Assembly (NCBI GenBank): GCA_029959085.1
Contig: JARWIR010000008.1
Span: forward strand, 8,494,001 to 8,558,000
Direction: 5' to 3'
DNA: 64,000 bases
Origin: Nemophila menziesii
Taxonomy: Eukaryota; Streptophyta; Magnoliopsida; Boraginales; Hydrophyllaceae
The number at the start of each line of letters is the position of its first letter. Within the stretch, counting starts at the first letter, position 1. The position numbers and the translations under genes were made by a program. The notes beneath the pieces are model-generated. The model did no database searches. It worked only from the letters and a program-made list of their open reading frames with translations, and had not been told where the DNA came from. Shown in pieces: positions 1 to 11,804 of this stretch.

Positions 1-423
1 CTTTTCTCCATCCATATCTGTAGGTGTACTATAATTCTGTGTAAACCCTACATCTGTTATGATCTGCGTTAATTTATTGATTTATTGATTTTCTGTGTTT
101 CCGTTTATTAGTCTTATACCTACTAGTCTAATGTGTAAACCCTAGAAACCTAGATCAGTTCTATAATTTATCATATGGTTTATTACCTGCTCTTATCTCC
201 ATATCTGTGGTTTTCAAGTTAATTTAATCACCCAGTGTACTATAATTCTGTGTAAACCCTACTTCTGTTATGATCTATTGGTTTATTAGCGTTCTGATTT
301 TTGTGGTTTTTTAATTTAGCGTTCAAATTTAACCACCTGTGTCTATGTAACTTTGTCACAATTTATAATCAAATAAGTATTACTAGTTTTTCTCACATAA
401 AAATCTAATTTCCAAAAGGAAAC
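1..423 (+). promoter_or_regulatory. Upstream region of the six-exon gene, with a duplicated segment and telo-box motifs
   Basis: A segment around 31-70 recurs imperfectly around 235-275; both copies contain TGTAAACCCTAC and CTGTTATGATCT. AAACCCTA-type telo-box words occur near 43, 137 and 256. Telo-boxes are known in plant promoters and leaders of growth-related genes. No convincing TATA box is seen, and the window edge may cut the promoter. A leader intron is possible but not demonstrable. Confidence 0.35.
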
Positions 424-2181
424 ATGCTTCGCTTGAGTAAGCTTACCGTGGCTGAGGAAGCTGTTGAAGAGACAGCATTCATCATTGCTGCTGGTAAAGA
501 AGCCTTAACGAGCGACACTTTAACGGTAATCTTCGGAAAATATTACTTTTGATTTTGTTTTACGTTATTTGTATCTAAAATTTGGATATATGTCCAGGAT
601 CTACTCTTTTCTGAGATGAAACAGTCTACCCTGAAGATTATGGTAGCTAAGGCTCAAGTAACTGACATACAACGTAAGTTCTCTAGATTATCTCGAGCGA
701 AGTTCTGTTTTCTCGTTGAGAGATTGCCTTATGAAGTTAAAGAAGGAGAGACATGTAAAGAAGTAGATATTGAAAGCTTCTATGTGGCCATAAGTGACAG
801 GGAGTACAATTACATCGAACTGAGTGTTAGTTACTTTTTGGAATTTATATATTGTATTTTGAAATTAAAACTAATATCTGCTTATTGACTATTAGGAGGA
901 GCTCAAAAAACTATTTGCTGAATCTAATTTGACAATTACGGAAGATGGAGTTGTGGTTGGAAAAGGAACTCCCCTGCCAGGTATTTTTTTTTTGTTTTTA
1001 GTGAGCAATTTTTTTTTTTATTAAAGCTCCAATTATTCGCACTTTCCATAGTTACTTGCTTTTCTTCAAACTTTTCCTTATCCGCAGGTAATACTGATTC
1101 CCTTTAATAATCTTCTGTCAGGTATCCACAAAGTTCGCATTGGAATTATGCTGAGTCGTTCAAGTGTTAAGAAAGTATGTGTACCTGACCCTCCTACCCT
1201 TGAGTCAAATGAAGAACCTTCTGCTCTTGAGTCCAATGAAGAGGTAACAGATCTTCTACTGCAACTTTTCTGCTTTGTATTTAATTAACTAATTAAATAT
1301 TTATTTATTATGTTAGAAGAAGGAAAGTAATAAGGAAAGTAACCGTTGGGTTAAGGCTGCCACTGAGAAACTGATTGCATTGAATGTAGCTAATGGATTT
1401 AGTGAAAGTTGGTGAGTGAAAAGTTAATAAAATTGTTAAATGTGTAGATTTTAGATTCTTATTCTGTTTTTTTTTGTTTTATAACTACAGGCTTAGAAAC
1501 ATTAACTCGGTAGAACCACATAAGTCTTATTTTAAGAAGTCTGATGCCGCACTGACCAAAAAGTGGACTCGGGAAGAAGAATTTTATAAGAATAGAAAAT
1601 ATTTGAAACAGGTGGGTTCAGAGTATTCAACTCTGTTTGGTGCATTATTGAAGGTCAAAGCAGCTTTTGTAGAAGGGCTTGATAAAGGGACTTACAGTAC
1701 AAGAAACTTTGAGAACTGGGTCAAAGCTCTTCATAGTGAGCCTGACTTCTGTTCACTATATAACAAAGCAAGCTTGGATGTTTCTCTGAAAAAAGTTTTT
1801 GAAGCTGTGAAACCTGCTACTACTGCTCCATCTCTCCAGCCTTCCGGTGATAATGAACTTGCAATGGTTCTGGTTCCAGCTTCCCAGACACCTGCTACTA
1901 CTGCTCCATCTCTCCAGCCTTCCGGTGATAATGAACTTGCAATGGTTCTTGTTCAAGCTTCCCAGCCAGCTGCTATTACTGCTCCATCTCTCCAGCCTTC
2001 CGGTGATAATGAACTTGCAACGGTTCTTGTTCCAGCTTCCCAGCCAGCTGCTACTGCATCTCGTTTAAATTTGAACTTAGAGCTCTTCACTAAACCACAG
2101 GCTGAACCTTCAACTGAGGATGGATCCCCAGGAGACACACCTTCCCCTAAACGTCAACATTTAAATAAATCCTACTTTTGA
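424..2181 (+). CDS. Six-exon gene of unknown function with C-terminal tandem repeats
   Basis: Predicted exons are 424-525, 598-825, 896-980, 1122-1243, 1317-1411 and 1491-2181. Every junction has GT-AG borders and the reading phase is kept across all five introns, giving 440 aa; this is the main reason to call a real gene. The N-terminal half is mixed helical and charged (MLRLSKLTVAEEAVEET...). The middle is acidic, with a small repeat (LESNEEPSALESNEE). Residues near 230-320 are Lys/Glu rich with several aromatics. The C-terminus carries three 26-aa repeats (PSLQPSGDNELA core) and ends KRQHLNKSYF, basic and possibly nuclear. No signal peptide or membrane segment is seen. I do not recognise the family and assign no function. 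The start at 424 is the first ATG of exon 1; an upstream exon cannot be excluded. Confidence 0.72.
1813..2046 (+). repeat. 78-bp tandem repeat, three copies, inside the last exon
   Basis: Three consecutive 78-bp units (1813-1890, 1891-1968, 1969-2046) each encode 26 residues with core PSLQPSGDNELA and end in ASQ(T/P). Copies are nearly identical in DNA, so the expansion is recent and frame-preserving. Part of a fourth unit (AATAS) follows. Confidence 0.9.
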
Positions 2182-2545
2182 TTTCCTACTCTGTTACTCT
2201 TAGTTTTCCTTTATTACTACTAAACTCAGAGAATTGCATTACTAATTACTTCTATTTCAGTTTCTGTTTAAACTTTTAGTTTTAGTTTATTGATACTTTT
2301 TTGAACATGTGGGATATATCCTAACTCATATTATATCATGTTTCAAGTTCACTTTATAGTTTATTTGATTTCCTACTTTATTATCTAGTTTTCCTTTACT
2401 ACTACTAAACTTAGAGAGTTTTGCATTACTTCTATTTCAGTTTCTGATTAAACTTTTTAGTTTTGGTTTATTAATACCTTTTTGAACATGTGGCATATAT
2501 ATTTCGTGATATAATCATGTTTCAAGTCCACTTTAGTCTTTTGGG
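2180..2545. repeat. 187-bp tandem duplication in the 3' flank
   Basis: GATTTCCTACT starts at 2180 and again at 2367; the following about 180 bp match closely, including TTGAACATGTGG and CATGTTTCAAGT near both ends. The duplication begins at the stop codon of the upstream gene and probably lies in its 3' UTR or just past it. Confidence 0.8.
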
Positions 2546-3199
2546 ATCAAGGCTAAAGGCTAAAGAATAGTGATCTTAGACCTTGTAGTATTTTTTTTAT
2601 GCACCTACGGCAACAAAATCTTGAATGACCTTACTAAATGTAATAGTAAAATATTTAAACCTGTCTTCATTATCGGCGACTTCAACAAATTTCTAAGTCC
2701 TTGGAGAAACAAGGGAAAGTATCACCTAAGTATTGAAAGAATATTGCGATTTAATGACTTTATTAATTCGAATAGCTTTATTGATATTCCTACTAAAGGT
2801 TGTTATTTTACATGGACAAAAAGGAAAGGGAAAGAAAACGTGAAAAAAGATTAGAAAGAGCAAAAGTTTTAAATATTTTATCTTTGAATCACATTGGCGG
2901 GATAATCTTCAGTGTAGATATATTGTCCATAAGTCGTGGAATGAAAATAGAGACGTTGAAAGTATTCAAAATTTCATTAATAAAAAGGATGCGACTTGTC
3001 TTGCTCTTACTGGATGGAGCTACGACGCGATTCTTTTTGTTATAGTAGAAAACTCATCGATAAATATCAACGAATTCTTGGAAACTTACAAAATGGTGAC
3101 GGAAACGATAAGAATTATGAAACAAAATCTAAAAATAAAGCTGAGTTGGAAAATCTATGGGCGCAAGAAGAAGCCTTCTGGGCCGATAGAGTAAGAGAT

Positions 3200-3400
3200 A
3201 TTTGGATAAAAAAAGGTGACAAAAATAAAAAATAAATCTTTGTCGCTACTACTATTAACAGGGGCGGAGCCAGGATTTTTTGTTAGGGGGACTAAGAGGC
3301 TATTTGGATAAAAAAAGGTGACAAAAATAAAAAATAAATCTTTGTCGCTACTACTATTAACAGGGGCGGAGCCAGGATTTTTTGTTAGGGGGACTAAGGG
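3200..3400. repeat. 102-bp tandem duplication spanning the LINE/hAT-MITE junction
   Basis: TTTGGATAAAAAAAGGTGAC starts at 3201 and at 3303. Each copy runs through the LINE remnant, the target ACTATTAA and the first about 35 bases of the MITE. The duplication must therefore postdate the MITE insertion. Confidence 0.88.
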
Positions 3401-3905
3401 GGTTCGGGGTTTTTAGCCGTATTTGCACGATAAGTCTACATATTATGCAAAAATTGCTAAATAGATCCTTATATAATGCTAAAATGCACTATAAATTCCT
3501 ATATTGTGTAAAGATTGCAATATAAGTCTGGATATTATTTTTTTAAATTAATCATTTGATAAATTTCCTTTTTTTTATACAAAATAACATATATTTTGTT
3601 GTAAAAAAACAAAAAATCCTATAAATAAAATAATTTAAAGTCTAATAAAATAAATTTTAATATTTAGGGGGCCAAATGAAATTTTTTAAAACATTTAAGA
3701 GTTAATTACAAAAAAATCTATGAAAAAAAATAATAAGAACCAAGACATTGAATATTTAATGGTATTTACGTTCCAATTTCGTCAATAAATTTTATTATTT
3801 GATAGAATTAATTTCTAAACTTTAAGTTAGAGAGGGCTAATTTTATGCTATAACAGGTTAAATTATAGTGGGCTGGATAGGTTGAGGTGGGCTACATCCG
3901 CCCCT
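3361..3905. mobile_element. hAT-type MITE inside the LINE pseudogene
   Basis: It starts CAGGGGCGGAGCCAGG and ends CATCCGCCCCT, so the termini are inverted repeats. It is flanked by the 8-bp direct repeat ACTATTAA (3353-3360 and 3906-3913), the size expected for hAT elements. There is no coding capacity. Internally (3425-3530) it contains degenerate copies of a TTGCACTATAGGTCC-like repeat also found at 17.2-18.2 kb. LINE homology resumes directly after the second TSD copy. Confidence 0.88.
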
Positions 3906-5653
3906 ACTATTAAAAGAAATTACAACAGAATTACGAATATAAGAGACGAAAACGGTGAATGGAAAAAATAATCCTAAACACATAGAAAAATCATCCGGGG
4001 CTACTTTAAGAAGCTATTTAATGCCAATCCCACTTGCAATATATTGAAGAGGTTGCTATACATAAGCCTTACAAAATCGATGATAATATATATAAGGTGC
4101 TAATTAAAATACCAGATGAAAAGGAAATAAAAAATGCAGTCTTCGCCATGTTAGGGGAAAAAGCCCAAGACCGGATGGACTTTCAGGTAATTTATATCAG
4201 AAATTTTAGGATACGATTAAAGTGGATATTATGAATATGGATATTGATTTCTTTACGAATAATACGCTATTGGACAAAATTAATGATACATTAATTACGC
4301 TCATCCCAAAAGGAAAATGCCAGGAATCTATGAATGATTACCATCCAATCTCATGTATCAATTTTAGTTACAAGATAATTTGCGAAAATCATGGCACTCA
4401 GACTTCAACCTATCATGGTCTCGATCATCTCTCCGACACAATCAACTTTCATCAAAAGACCTAGCATCCACGATAATATCCTTATTGTACAAGCAGTTTC
4501 ATCTTCTTAAAAAAATAAAAGGAGAGCCAAAAAACATCAGGGAGCTGTCAAAATCGATGTGGAAAAAGCTTATGATCAAGTAGGAATTTTTTGATGAAAA
4601 TTTTACGGAATTTTGTTTTTTACGAAAAAAGGAGGGATCTTATATTTAATTGTATCTCATCGTTGTCATACCAAATCAAAGTGAATGGCGAAACACTTAA
4701 AAAGTTCAAACCCGAACAAGAAATTCGCCAAGGGGACCTTTATCTCCAATTCTTCTTTCTATGTAACAAAGGGTTTAATTGGTATGATTAATTTTGAATG
4801 TCGGGAGGGTAAATGTTAAAGGGCTATCAGTAGCTAGAGCGGCACCAAAACTCACGCACCTATTATTTGCGGATGATGCGCTCTTCTTTCTTGAAATTAA
4901 TGATAAGGAAATTGATGCGTTTAGAAGAGTTATCGCTAAATATTGTGAAGCTTCCAGACAAAGGGTTAACCTTAATAAATCAACTATTATGTTTAGTAAT
5001 GGCATAAACGAAGACAAGGCCGTAGAAGTCTAAAAACGGTTAAATATTGGAATCACAAAGTCAACGGGTAAATATCTTGGTATTCCAATGACGCTCAAAA
5101 GGTAAAAAACTGCAAATCTGACTTACAATCAAGATAAATTGGTTAACAAATCGGCTAACTGGATGGCCAAACTTCTCTCAAATGGTGGTAAAGAGATTCT
5201 TATTAAAGTTGCAGTGCAATCTATACCTAATTATACGATGTCGATTTTCGAATTTCCCATTATCTTGTGCAAGATATTAGTAGTCTTGTGGCAAATTTTT
5301 GGTGGAGTTTGGACAACAAAAAAAGAATTCATTGGGTTGCGTGGAAGAAAATCACGAGAAAGAAGAATATGGGAAGTATTGGATTTAGAGAATTTCGCAA
5401 AATGAATCTTGCAATGTTAAGTAACCAGGCTTGGAAATTACTACATAAGCCAAACTCATTGGTTTGAAAGGCATAGATTTTCCTCACTGTGATATGTGGA
5501 ACAATAATCTTAAAAAGAAACATTCATGGTGTTGGGGGAGCATATTTAAAGGCTGGAAAATGAAGGCCTATGGCAGATTGAGAACATATTAAAAGTCAAT
5601 ATTTGGGATGATATCTGGGTAAATACTGGTTATAAACTTGAGAAACCTACTGA

Positions 5654-5713
5654 CTGCAAGCTGGAAAAAATGACCGAATGATTCTGCAAGCTGGAAAAAA
5701 TGACCGAATGCTT
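5654..5713. repeat. 30-bp tandem duplication in the LINE pseudogene
   Basis: CTGCAAGCTGGAAAAAATGA begins at 5654 and again at 5684. The intact relative near 61350 has only one copy, so this arose after the element decayed. Confidence 0.85.
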
Positions 5714-5790
5714 TAATCATAACATGAGTAACTGGAATTTTTAAGTCCACAAATTCTGTACTAGGCGAGATATTGCTAATATTAGAAAAA

Positions 5791-5936
5791 ATCCTATTTC
5801 ACAACTAGACAAAGATGACAAAATTATTTGGTTGTATACAAAAGAAAGAATTTATATGACGAAATCCTATTTCACAACTAGACAAAGATGACAAAATTAT
5901 TTGGTTGTATACAAAAGAAAGAATTTATATAACGAA
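5791..5936. repeat. 73-bp tandem duplication in the LINE pseudogene
   Basis: ATCCTATTTCACAACTAGAC starts at 5791 and 5864; the two 73-bp units are almost identical (GACGAA against AACGAA at the end). The homologous part of the intact LINE near 61465-61530 is single copy. Confidence 0.9.
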
Positions 5937-7142
5937 ATCAGGCTATCATAGATTGGTTCAAAAGGAGGCAGAAAAAAAAAGCCAATCTTCCAAAGAAGGC
6001 GAAAACAATGATAGTAATTTGTGGAATGTTATTTGGCGGTCAAATGTCCCTTTGAAAATTCACACCTTTCCCTGGAAAGTAGCCAATAATCCAATAACAA
6101 CCAAACATAACCTTAAAAAGAGAAAATGTATTGATCATGTGATAGGTGAATGGTGTGAAAATAAAGACGATCTATTGAGCACAACTTCATGAAATGTCTG
6201 TTCAGTATGTGCGTTTGGGATAATTCACAGTTCCAATGCAAAATTGGTGGTGATTTCAGTGACAAGATTGGTGAGTAGGTGAAAATGATTGTCGAGAGTT
6301 ATTTGAAAAATGGATGGAACAAGAGGGTAGCCATGACAATTGTCCTCTGTAAAATGTACAATATTTGAAAAGCGCGCATAAAAGGATTCTTTGAGAAAAA
6401 ATCATGGAGTACTTGAAAAATCAATAATAATACAAAAACTCTCATCAAAAGTCTCTTCGGCGAATGTTCTTATTAGCCATGATAGTAAAGGAACAGAAAG
6501 GATAACCTGTTGATTAATGACGATGTTGATTCGGTTTGCCTTTAACTATTCTTTCTTTACTAATACTTGGGAACCAACAAGTATGGTGCCTCTTGCAATA
6601 AACCCACAAGGCGAAATAATACAACGAATAGCAAAAAGAGTTAAGATCGATTAGAGGATGAAACTTGGACCGTCCTTCTAGCCATGAGATTCGCCGCAGA
6701 TCTCAACCTTCAGAGTAGTTCATTATACTCTAACAACCTTGAAATTATAAAGGTATCAATCATATAAAAAAAGAATTAATTGAAAAATCCAACCAATAAT
6801 TAATAAAATCCAAAAATAGCTGAAAAGATCCCTAGTTGAAAGGTCGGTATTGACTAGGTGTTTTCTTGGTCTTCTTATTTCATGCACTTGACCAAAAATA
6901 AATAAATATATAAGATCACTTGCACTTATGACTCGATTCTTATACTTTTCTTTTTTTAAATATTACGATTCTATATCTCTTTTTTCCTTTAGGCATTTCT
7001 CAAACTTATGCCCTTAAATATTTAGTAAAGAAAATAATAAATTTAATATAAATAATATAATTGACATGGGAGCCCCCTGCAGCGACGTGGAAGCTAAATA
7101 AATAATTGAATTTTTTTTAACAGATTCTGTTAATAAGTAATA

Positions 7143-7227
7143 AAAGATACTGTTAATCAACAATAATTGCCAAAGATACTGTTAATCAACAATAATTGCG
7201 AAAGATAATGTTAATCAACAATAAAAT
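7143..7227. repeat. 29-bp tandem repeat, three copies
   Basis: Units start at 7143, 7172 and 7201 with the core AAAGATACTGTTAATCAACA; the third is shortened and has one change. It lies about 55 bp past the stop codon of the minus-strand F-box gene. The stretch 6920-7142 holds nothing else recognisable. Confidence 0.85.
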
Positions 7228-7281
7228 AAAATTAATAAATTAGATTCTAAAATACTGAAGGATAAAAAAGATAAGAAAGCA

Positions 7282-8334
7282 TTAATCAAAATCAATTGGG
7301 GGTTGGTAAGACATGCCTTTAAGAGATATAAGACTAGGAATTAGAAAATAAGATACAACAAGACCTGGAAGTGGCTTGGCCAAATATGTATACTTGTTGG
7401 ATTGAACATCATATTCCACAACTTCACTACCAGTAATAATACACAGTCGATCCAGATTTGGTGAAGTATGAACAGAATATAACCATGGATATTGAAAATC
7501 CTTATAAATATCAAAATGAATAATGATTTTGTGAGACCAGATTTGTTTATTGTAATCCTCCAAAACCCAAAGATAAAGCTCTTTTTCGTAGGAGAAGCCA
7601 ATTGATAGCTTATCATCATTATCATCTAATATAAACATCTTGACCTGTCTCAAGTGTTCCGATAGAATTCCATCTCCTGGAACAGATTCCTTTCGAAAAC
7701 CCAGAGGAAGTTTTATATTCATACAATTTTTCCCATCCATGGTAAATCGTATTAAATCTGATTTCTCTATATCCTTGTAGCAAACACTTAAAGCATAACA
7801 AACATCATTGTGGTATACTATGATTAGCTCATATCCAAAAGATAATAGAGTAATATCAAGCGATTGATAACTTAATTTTTCATCACTTCCTCCAAGAGTT
7901 GACATAATAACACCAAAATCAGCAATTCCTTTTTTTCTGCAAAAACTAACCATTTTATAATTACCAGTTGATGAATCAAAACCAAGAATGGCTGTAACCC
8001 TTCTAGAAAATAATGATTTATCCTCCTTTAATTTAAGAACTTGTTTAGTAGCCGGGTTTCTTATGCGATACTTTTTACAACGAGGTTTCTTTGACTCCAA
8101 CACTAAACCATTGAAACAATCTTGCAAAACATATTCTTCACCATCATAATCATTATATATGCAAACAATTTCTGAGAATTCATTTTTCAGCCTTCTCTTC
8201 TTCTCATGTTTCTTAATGAACGTCTTCTGTTGAGTAATCATATTCCATGACTTGCAAACACATCTGCATTTTAATACACTTTTTACTTCCAATCGGCTCA
8301 AAATATCAACAATTAATTCTTCAGGCATCATCAT
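7282..8334 (-). CDS. F-box protein with F-box-associated domain
   Basis: Single coding exon, 350 aa. Residues about 3-45 form an F-box (PEELIVDILSRLEVKSVLKC, then RCVCKSWNMI), the segment that binds SKP1 in SCF ubiquitin ligases. The rest resembles the plant F-box-associated beta-propeller-like region: CFNGLVLE near residue 90, RNPATKQ near 108, ILGFDSSTGNYKMV near 130, ELYLWVLEDY near 255. Length is typical of the family. It would act as a substrate receptor in nucleus or cytosol; the substrate is not predictable. The start is the first of three consecutive Met codons, immediately after a probable 3' splice site (TTATAACAG on the minus strand), so the leader is interrupted by an intron. The reading frame is intact. 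Sequence does not show whether it is expressed. Confidence 0.85.
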   Translation of the reverse strand: MMMPEELIVDILSRLEVKSVLKCRCVCKSWNMITQQKTFIKKHEKKRRLKNEFSEIVCIYNDYDGEEYVLQDCFNGLVLESKKPRCKKYRIRNPATKQVLKLKEDKSLFSRRVTAILGFDSSTGNYKMVSFCRKKGIADFGVIMSTLGGSDEKLSYQSLDITLLSFGYELIIVYHNDVCYALSVCYKDIEKSDLIRFTMDGKNCMNIKLPLGFRKESVPGDGILSEHLRQVKMFILDDNDDKLSIGFSYEKELYLWVLEDYNKQIWSHKIIIHFDIYKDFQYPWLYSVHTSPNLDRLCIITGSEVVEYDVQSNKYTYLAKPLPGLVVSYFLIPSLISLKGMSYQPPIDFD

Positions 8335-8337
8335 TAT

Positions 8338-8813
8338 CTGTTATAAAAACCGTATCAACTCATGAGTGCCAACCCAATGGCCAGGGATTCTTCTAAGTAT
8401 AAAACTAAATTATTTAATCTCCTATTTTTTTTTAATATAAAATAAATAAATAAATTGAGTCTATCTGACCCCATGATTCACTAATCAGAGGCGAAACAGT
8501 ATTGCGGTGTTATGAAATTCCTCCTAAATCTAAACCCACCCTCTAAAGTAATTTTAATCAATTTTTATAATGTATATCAGTATCAAGCATTTAAATTTCG
8601 ATTCTCACATGTTTTCTGAAACAAAATACAACTCTAATATATAAAAAAAAAAAAGTGTAGAATAATTAAATTAACATATGAGCAAACAAAATTAATAGCT
8701 AAAAATTGCATCTTAAGAGATACTGACAATTCTAAAACTAATAAACATAGATGATTGATACTAATATATTACAACAAACAAATTATGTTAAAAAAAAGCA
8801 TCTAAGTAATTAC
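8338..8813 (-). other. Probable 5' UTR intron of the 7282-8334 F-box gene
   Basis: On the minus strand, AATCTG|GTAATTAC gives a donor at 8813 and TTATAACAG gives an acceptor at 8338, three bases before the ATG triplets. The intron is AT-rich and 476 bp. The leader exon would be about 8814-8870. This is inferred from splice signals only. Confidence 0.55.
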
Positions 8814-8898
8814 CAGATTCGATCCACAACTCCTTTTTCGAAACTCCATTCTTCTGGAATCAGAATCAGAATTGCCGCTAACCTTAAATTTTAAGACA

Positions 8899-8907
8899 TA
8901 TTTATAG
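8899..8907 (-). promoter_or_regulatory. TATA box of the minus-strand F-box gene
   Basis: Read on the minus strand the site is CTATAAATA. It lies about 30 bp before the expected start of the leader exon (near 8870), the usual plant spacing. Confidence 0.55.
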
Positions 8908-8909
8908 AG

Positions 8910-11460
8910 TCTCTCAGTTGGGTCGGTCCATGGATGTATCCTCAACGAATGGTAAAGACACTTTTACCCCCGTATAACTTTACAAAATTACGCTCCAAAT
9001 TGTTTTTTTTTCTGTGTAATATTTTCTTCAACTTTTCTCTTGTCTTTTAAATCTTATAAAAAGAGAACATAACTACATTACCAATCTCCTTTTCATTTTC
9101 TTTTCTTTCCATTTTCTCGTTTTAGGAAGATCAATCCATAGTGAAATTTGTAAGTTTTTATCTTAAATTACAGTTTAAATATAATTTGTTAAATAGTTGA
9201 ATCAATTATATGTCATCAACATCACCACCGTACTAATTCACCTACACCACATAATCAACATCAAAGACGCCCATTTTCATACACTAATTAATCCATACAA
9301 TCTGAGGTCCAATTCACGGCCCATCTCCATCTCCGCCGTCGATCATCTAGAGACGTGTTTTAAACGTTTGATCGAAACTTTAAACTCTTCTCTAGGTAAA
9401 TAATTTATTTATTTTGAAAAATGTTACGCTTCTTTATTTATGGTTTGTATCTGTTTAAGAAAATTAAATGAAAATGAGAGTTCATGATTTACACTCTTTG
9501 CAGGTTTGGCCCGGGGGATATCTTTGTTTTATGAAACCCTATAAAATGTCAGCAAAAACGTGATTGTCTCATATCTACTCTATCCGCTGATTAGGTTTCT
9601 TCAGTTTGTTTCAATTATCTACCTAATCAAAAATAGCTTTTGATACATTAATTGATAAGTTTTCTGTTTCCTGATTTAGAAAACCAGACTCTCCAAGAGT
9701 ACAACAGTAATTGAAGGCAAAAAGGGTACCAAAGAAGTAAAAATACAGTAATTGTAAACACTCAAGATGTTTAAAGTTGTAATTGCTTGATTTTTCATCC
9801 ATTGTTATATTGACTAAATGACTGAAGTGAAGAGACCATTTGTTTCAATTACTCTCAGTTGTTTTTCTTTCATCAAGAAATTTATAAATATGGTCCTTTT
9901 TCTACACAACTTATGAAAAAATGGTCCCAGTTTTGATTGATTTTCTCCTGAGCTGAATTTTTTTGTTTGGTTTGGGAAGGTGCATTTCAGTTTCTCGGAA
10001 ATTACCGCCACCTCCATGTTCTGTTATGATTCAGATCAGTTTGCCTGAAATCTTGCCTTCTTTTTGGGTTTATTTTGTGCATAAGTTTGAGATGTATATG
10101 AAAAATAGAGTGTAGTTGTTTAATTAACAAATAAAGTTGGTGTTTAATTGAAAAGTCTAGTGTTATGATTAAACTGGAGTTAGAGAAAGAGAAAGGGCAC
10201 TGGCATGTTCTCATTGTATCTGAAGAAGAAGAAGAAAGGTCAATGGTTGTGTGTTAACTGTGCTCTTTCACATGTTTGATAACCATGCATATATTTTCAA
10301 ACAATAATCTCTTATGTTTCTTTTAACACCCCTTAAGGTATCATACAAAACAACACTCTCACTTATTTTTTATTGCACTTAACCCTTACAAGTCAGTTCA
10401 AGTGATATAACAAAAACAATAATATATATTATAATCAGATGTTTAATTGTGTCTATTGATATATTATCGTTATATGTGGGCGCATAAGGTAAAATTTTAA
10501 AAATGATGGAAAAGACAGAAATACAATACTCAAATCAGATCAAATCAAATCAAATCTGGTAGATCTTTAGGGTCTGGGTCTTGCTGGTAATGAACTCATA
10601 TAGTTAAAATAAAGAACTCCCTTAGCAAAACAAACAATGGTTATTTTTAATTAAACTTGATTTTTTTAGAGTTTTGAAATTTTAAGGGTTTGGGTGCAAG
10701 TGCTTTTCAATACCTCATCCTTTTTTTATCTTCTGCAGACTATACTACTAGGTTGTCAATCCAAGTTATAGAGCAGTATCATGTGAACTCTTTCATAACT
10801 GTCCCAACTATGGTGCCAGATTTATTTGACCCATCGGGTAAAAATATGATCTATGGTTTAATAATATGAAGAAATTGAGCCAGAGATGAAGTTTCAAACT
10901 GCATAAAGTAATAATTGGTAAAAAATATCAAATGTAATTAGCCTTTTATTTTGTCAAACAAATGTAGGAATACTTTTCTTTTTCCGAATCACAAATGTGG
11001 TTATTCAAGAATAACAATATACATTGTTGCATGACAAATTTATTTTTTATCATAAATTACAACTTCAACTAAATTGTCTACATTAATTCATATTTATGTT
11101 TATAGTTATGATAGTAATTTATAAAAGAAATGTAAAGGAAAGAAAATTCATAAATATTCTTTTGAGAAAAAAATATCACAAAAAATTAGGGTCCGGTTTA
11201 AAAAAGAATTCATAAAAGAATTTTTGTCTGTTAATCTTTTTATTAGTGTAAGTGTTCATAAGGCTAATACATGCATATTTATTTTTATTCTGTAATTTAT
11301 AATTTTTCATGATATATTAAAATTAAAATTGTGCATATTTTATTGCATACATGGAAATTATATAATGATATAACTAAATGCTACATAGTATCAAATAGAC
11401 AATAAAAATTTACTTGAATAATTAAATCAACTAATTATTTTCAGCATTTTTATAATTTTT
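8910..11460. other. Intergenic stretch without a supported gene
   Basis: This 2.5-kb AT-rich stretch has no gene I can defend. A short open frame at 9197-9403 (68 codons, with NPYNLRSNSRPISI and ending before GTAAATAA, a possible donor) could be a decayed exon, but nothing downstream continues it. A CT/TTTTC-rich segment near 9090-9125 looks leader-like. Other short frames at 9814-10214 show no codon structure. Confidence 0.5.
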
Positions 11461-11464
11461 ACCT

Positions 11465-11722
11465 TCTCAAACATGAAATTATATTTTGATATTATCTTTT
11501 ATTCTCTCTATTTGTATAAAGATTAGTATATGTTATATTATCTTAAACAAAACATGAAAATCGTATTTTGATATATCTTTTATTCTCTCCCTATCTATTT
11601 AAGAATTATTATATATTATAATTATCTTAAACAAAACATGAAAACTCATATTCTGATATTATCTTTTATTCTCACCCTATATGTTTAAGAATTATTATAT
11701 GTCATAATTATCTTCTAAGGTC
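11465..11722. repeat. Degenerate tandem repeat of about 83 bp, three copies
   Basis: AACATGAAA followed by TTTTGATAT, ATCTTTTATTCTC, TTTAAGAATTATTATAT and AATTATCTTAAAC recurs, with units starting near 11470, 11551 and 11635. The copies differ by small indels. No function is suggested. Confidence 0.75.
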
Positions 11723-11804
11723 CAAGCGTACGCATATATCTTTACAAGAAAACAATTTTTAAGAAATATGAGATGGTATTCGTGGAAACCAATTATTTTG
11801 AGTT

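Larger units (their letters stand above)
2560..6920 (+). pseudogene. Decayed L1-type LINE ORF2 (endonuclease, reverse transcriptase, RNase H)
   Basis: Translated pieces follow, in order, the ORF2 at 58474-62607: endonuclease (IIGDFN, IDIPTKGCYFTW near 2670-2850), linker (WAQEEAFWADRVRD near 3160), reverse transcriptase start (4034-4200), LIPKGKCQESMNDYHPISCINF (4290-4370), motif A remnant (KSMWKKLMIK near 4560), RLTHLLFADDAL-like motif (4850-4900), the zinc-finger linker (5140-6190) and RNase H (6500-6800), with the last traces of similarity near 6915. Many frameshifts and stops prevent translation. The 5' end is truncated within the endonuclease and no ORF1 remains. No poly(A) tail or target-site duplication was identified. 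It belongs to the same family as the 58-62.6 kb element but is far older. Confidence 0.88.

Noticed and set aside
1..280. AAACCCTA words as telomeric repeat
   Set aside because: Only isolated words, not a tandem array; better read as telo-box motifs.
7143..7227. Regularly spaced short repeats as a CRISPR array
   Set aside because: Direct tandem units without unique spacers, in plant nuclear DNA.
9814..10214. Two overlapping minus-strand frames of 67-70 codons
   Set aside because: No domain, splice or codon pattern; chance frames in AT-rich DNA.
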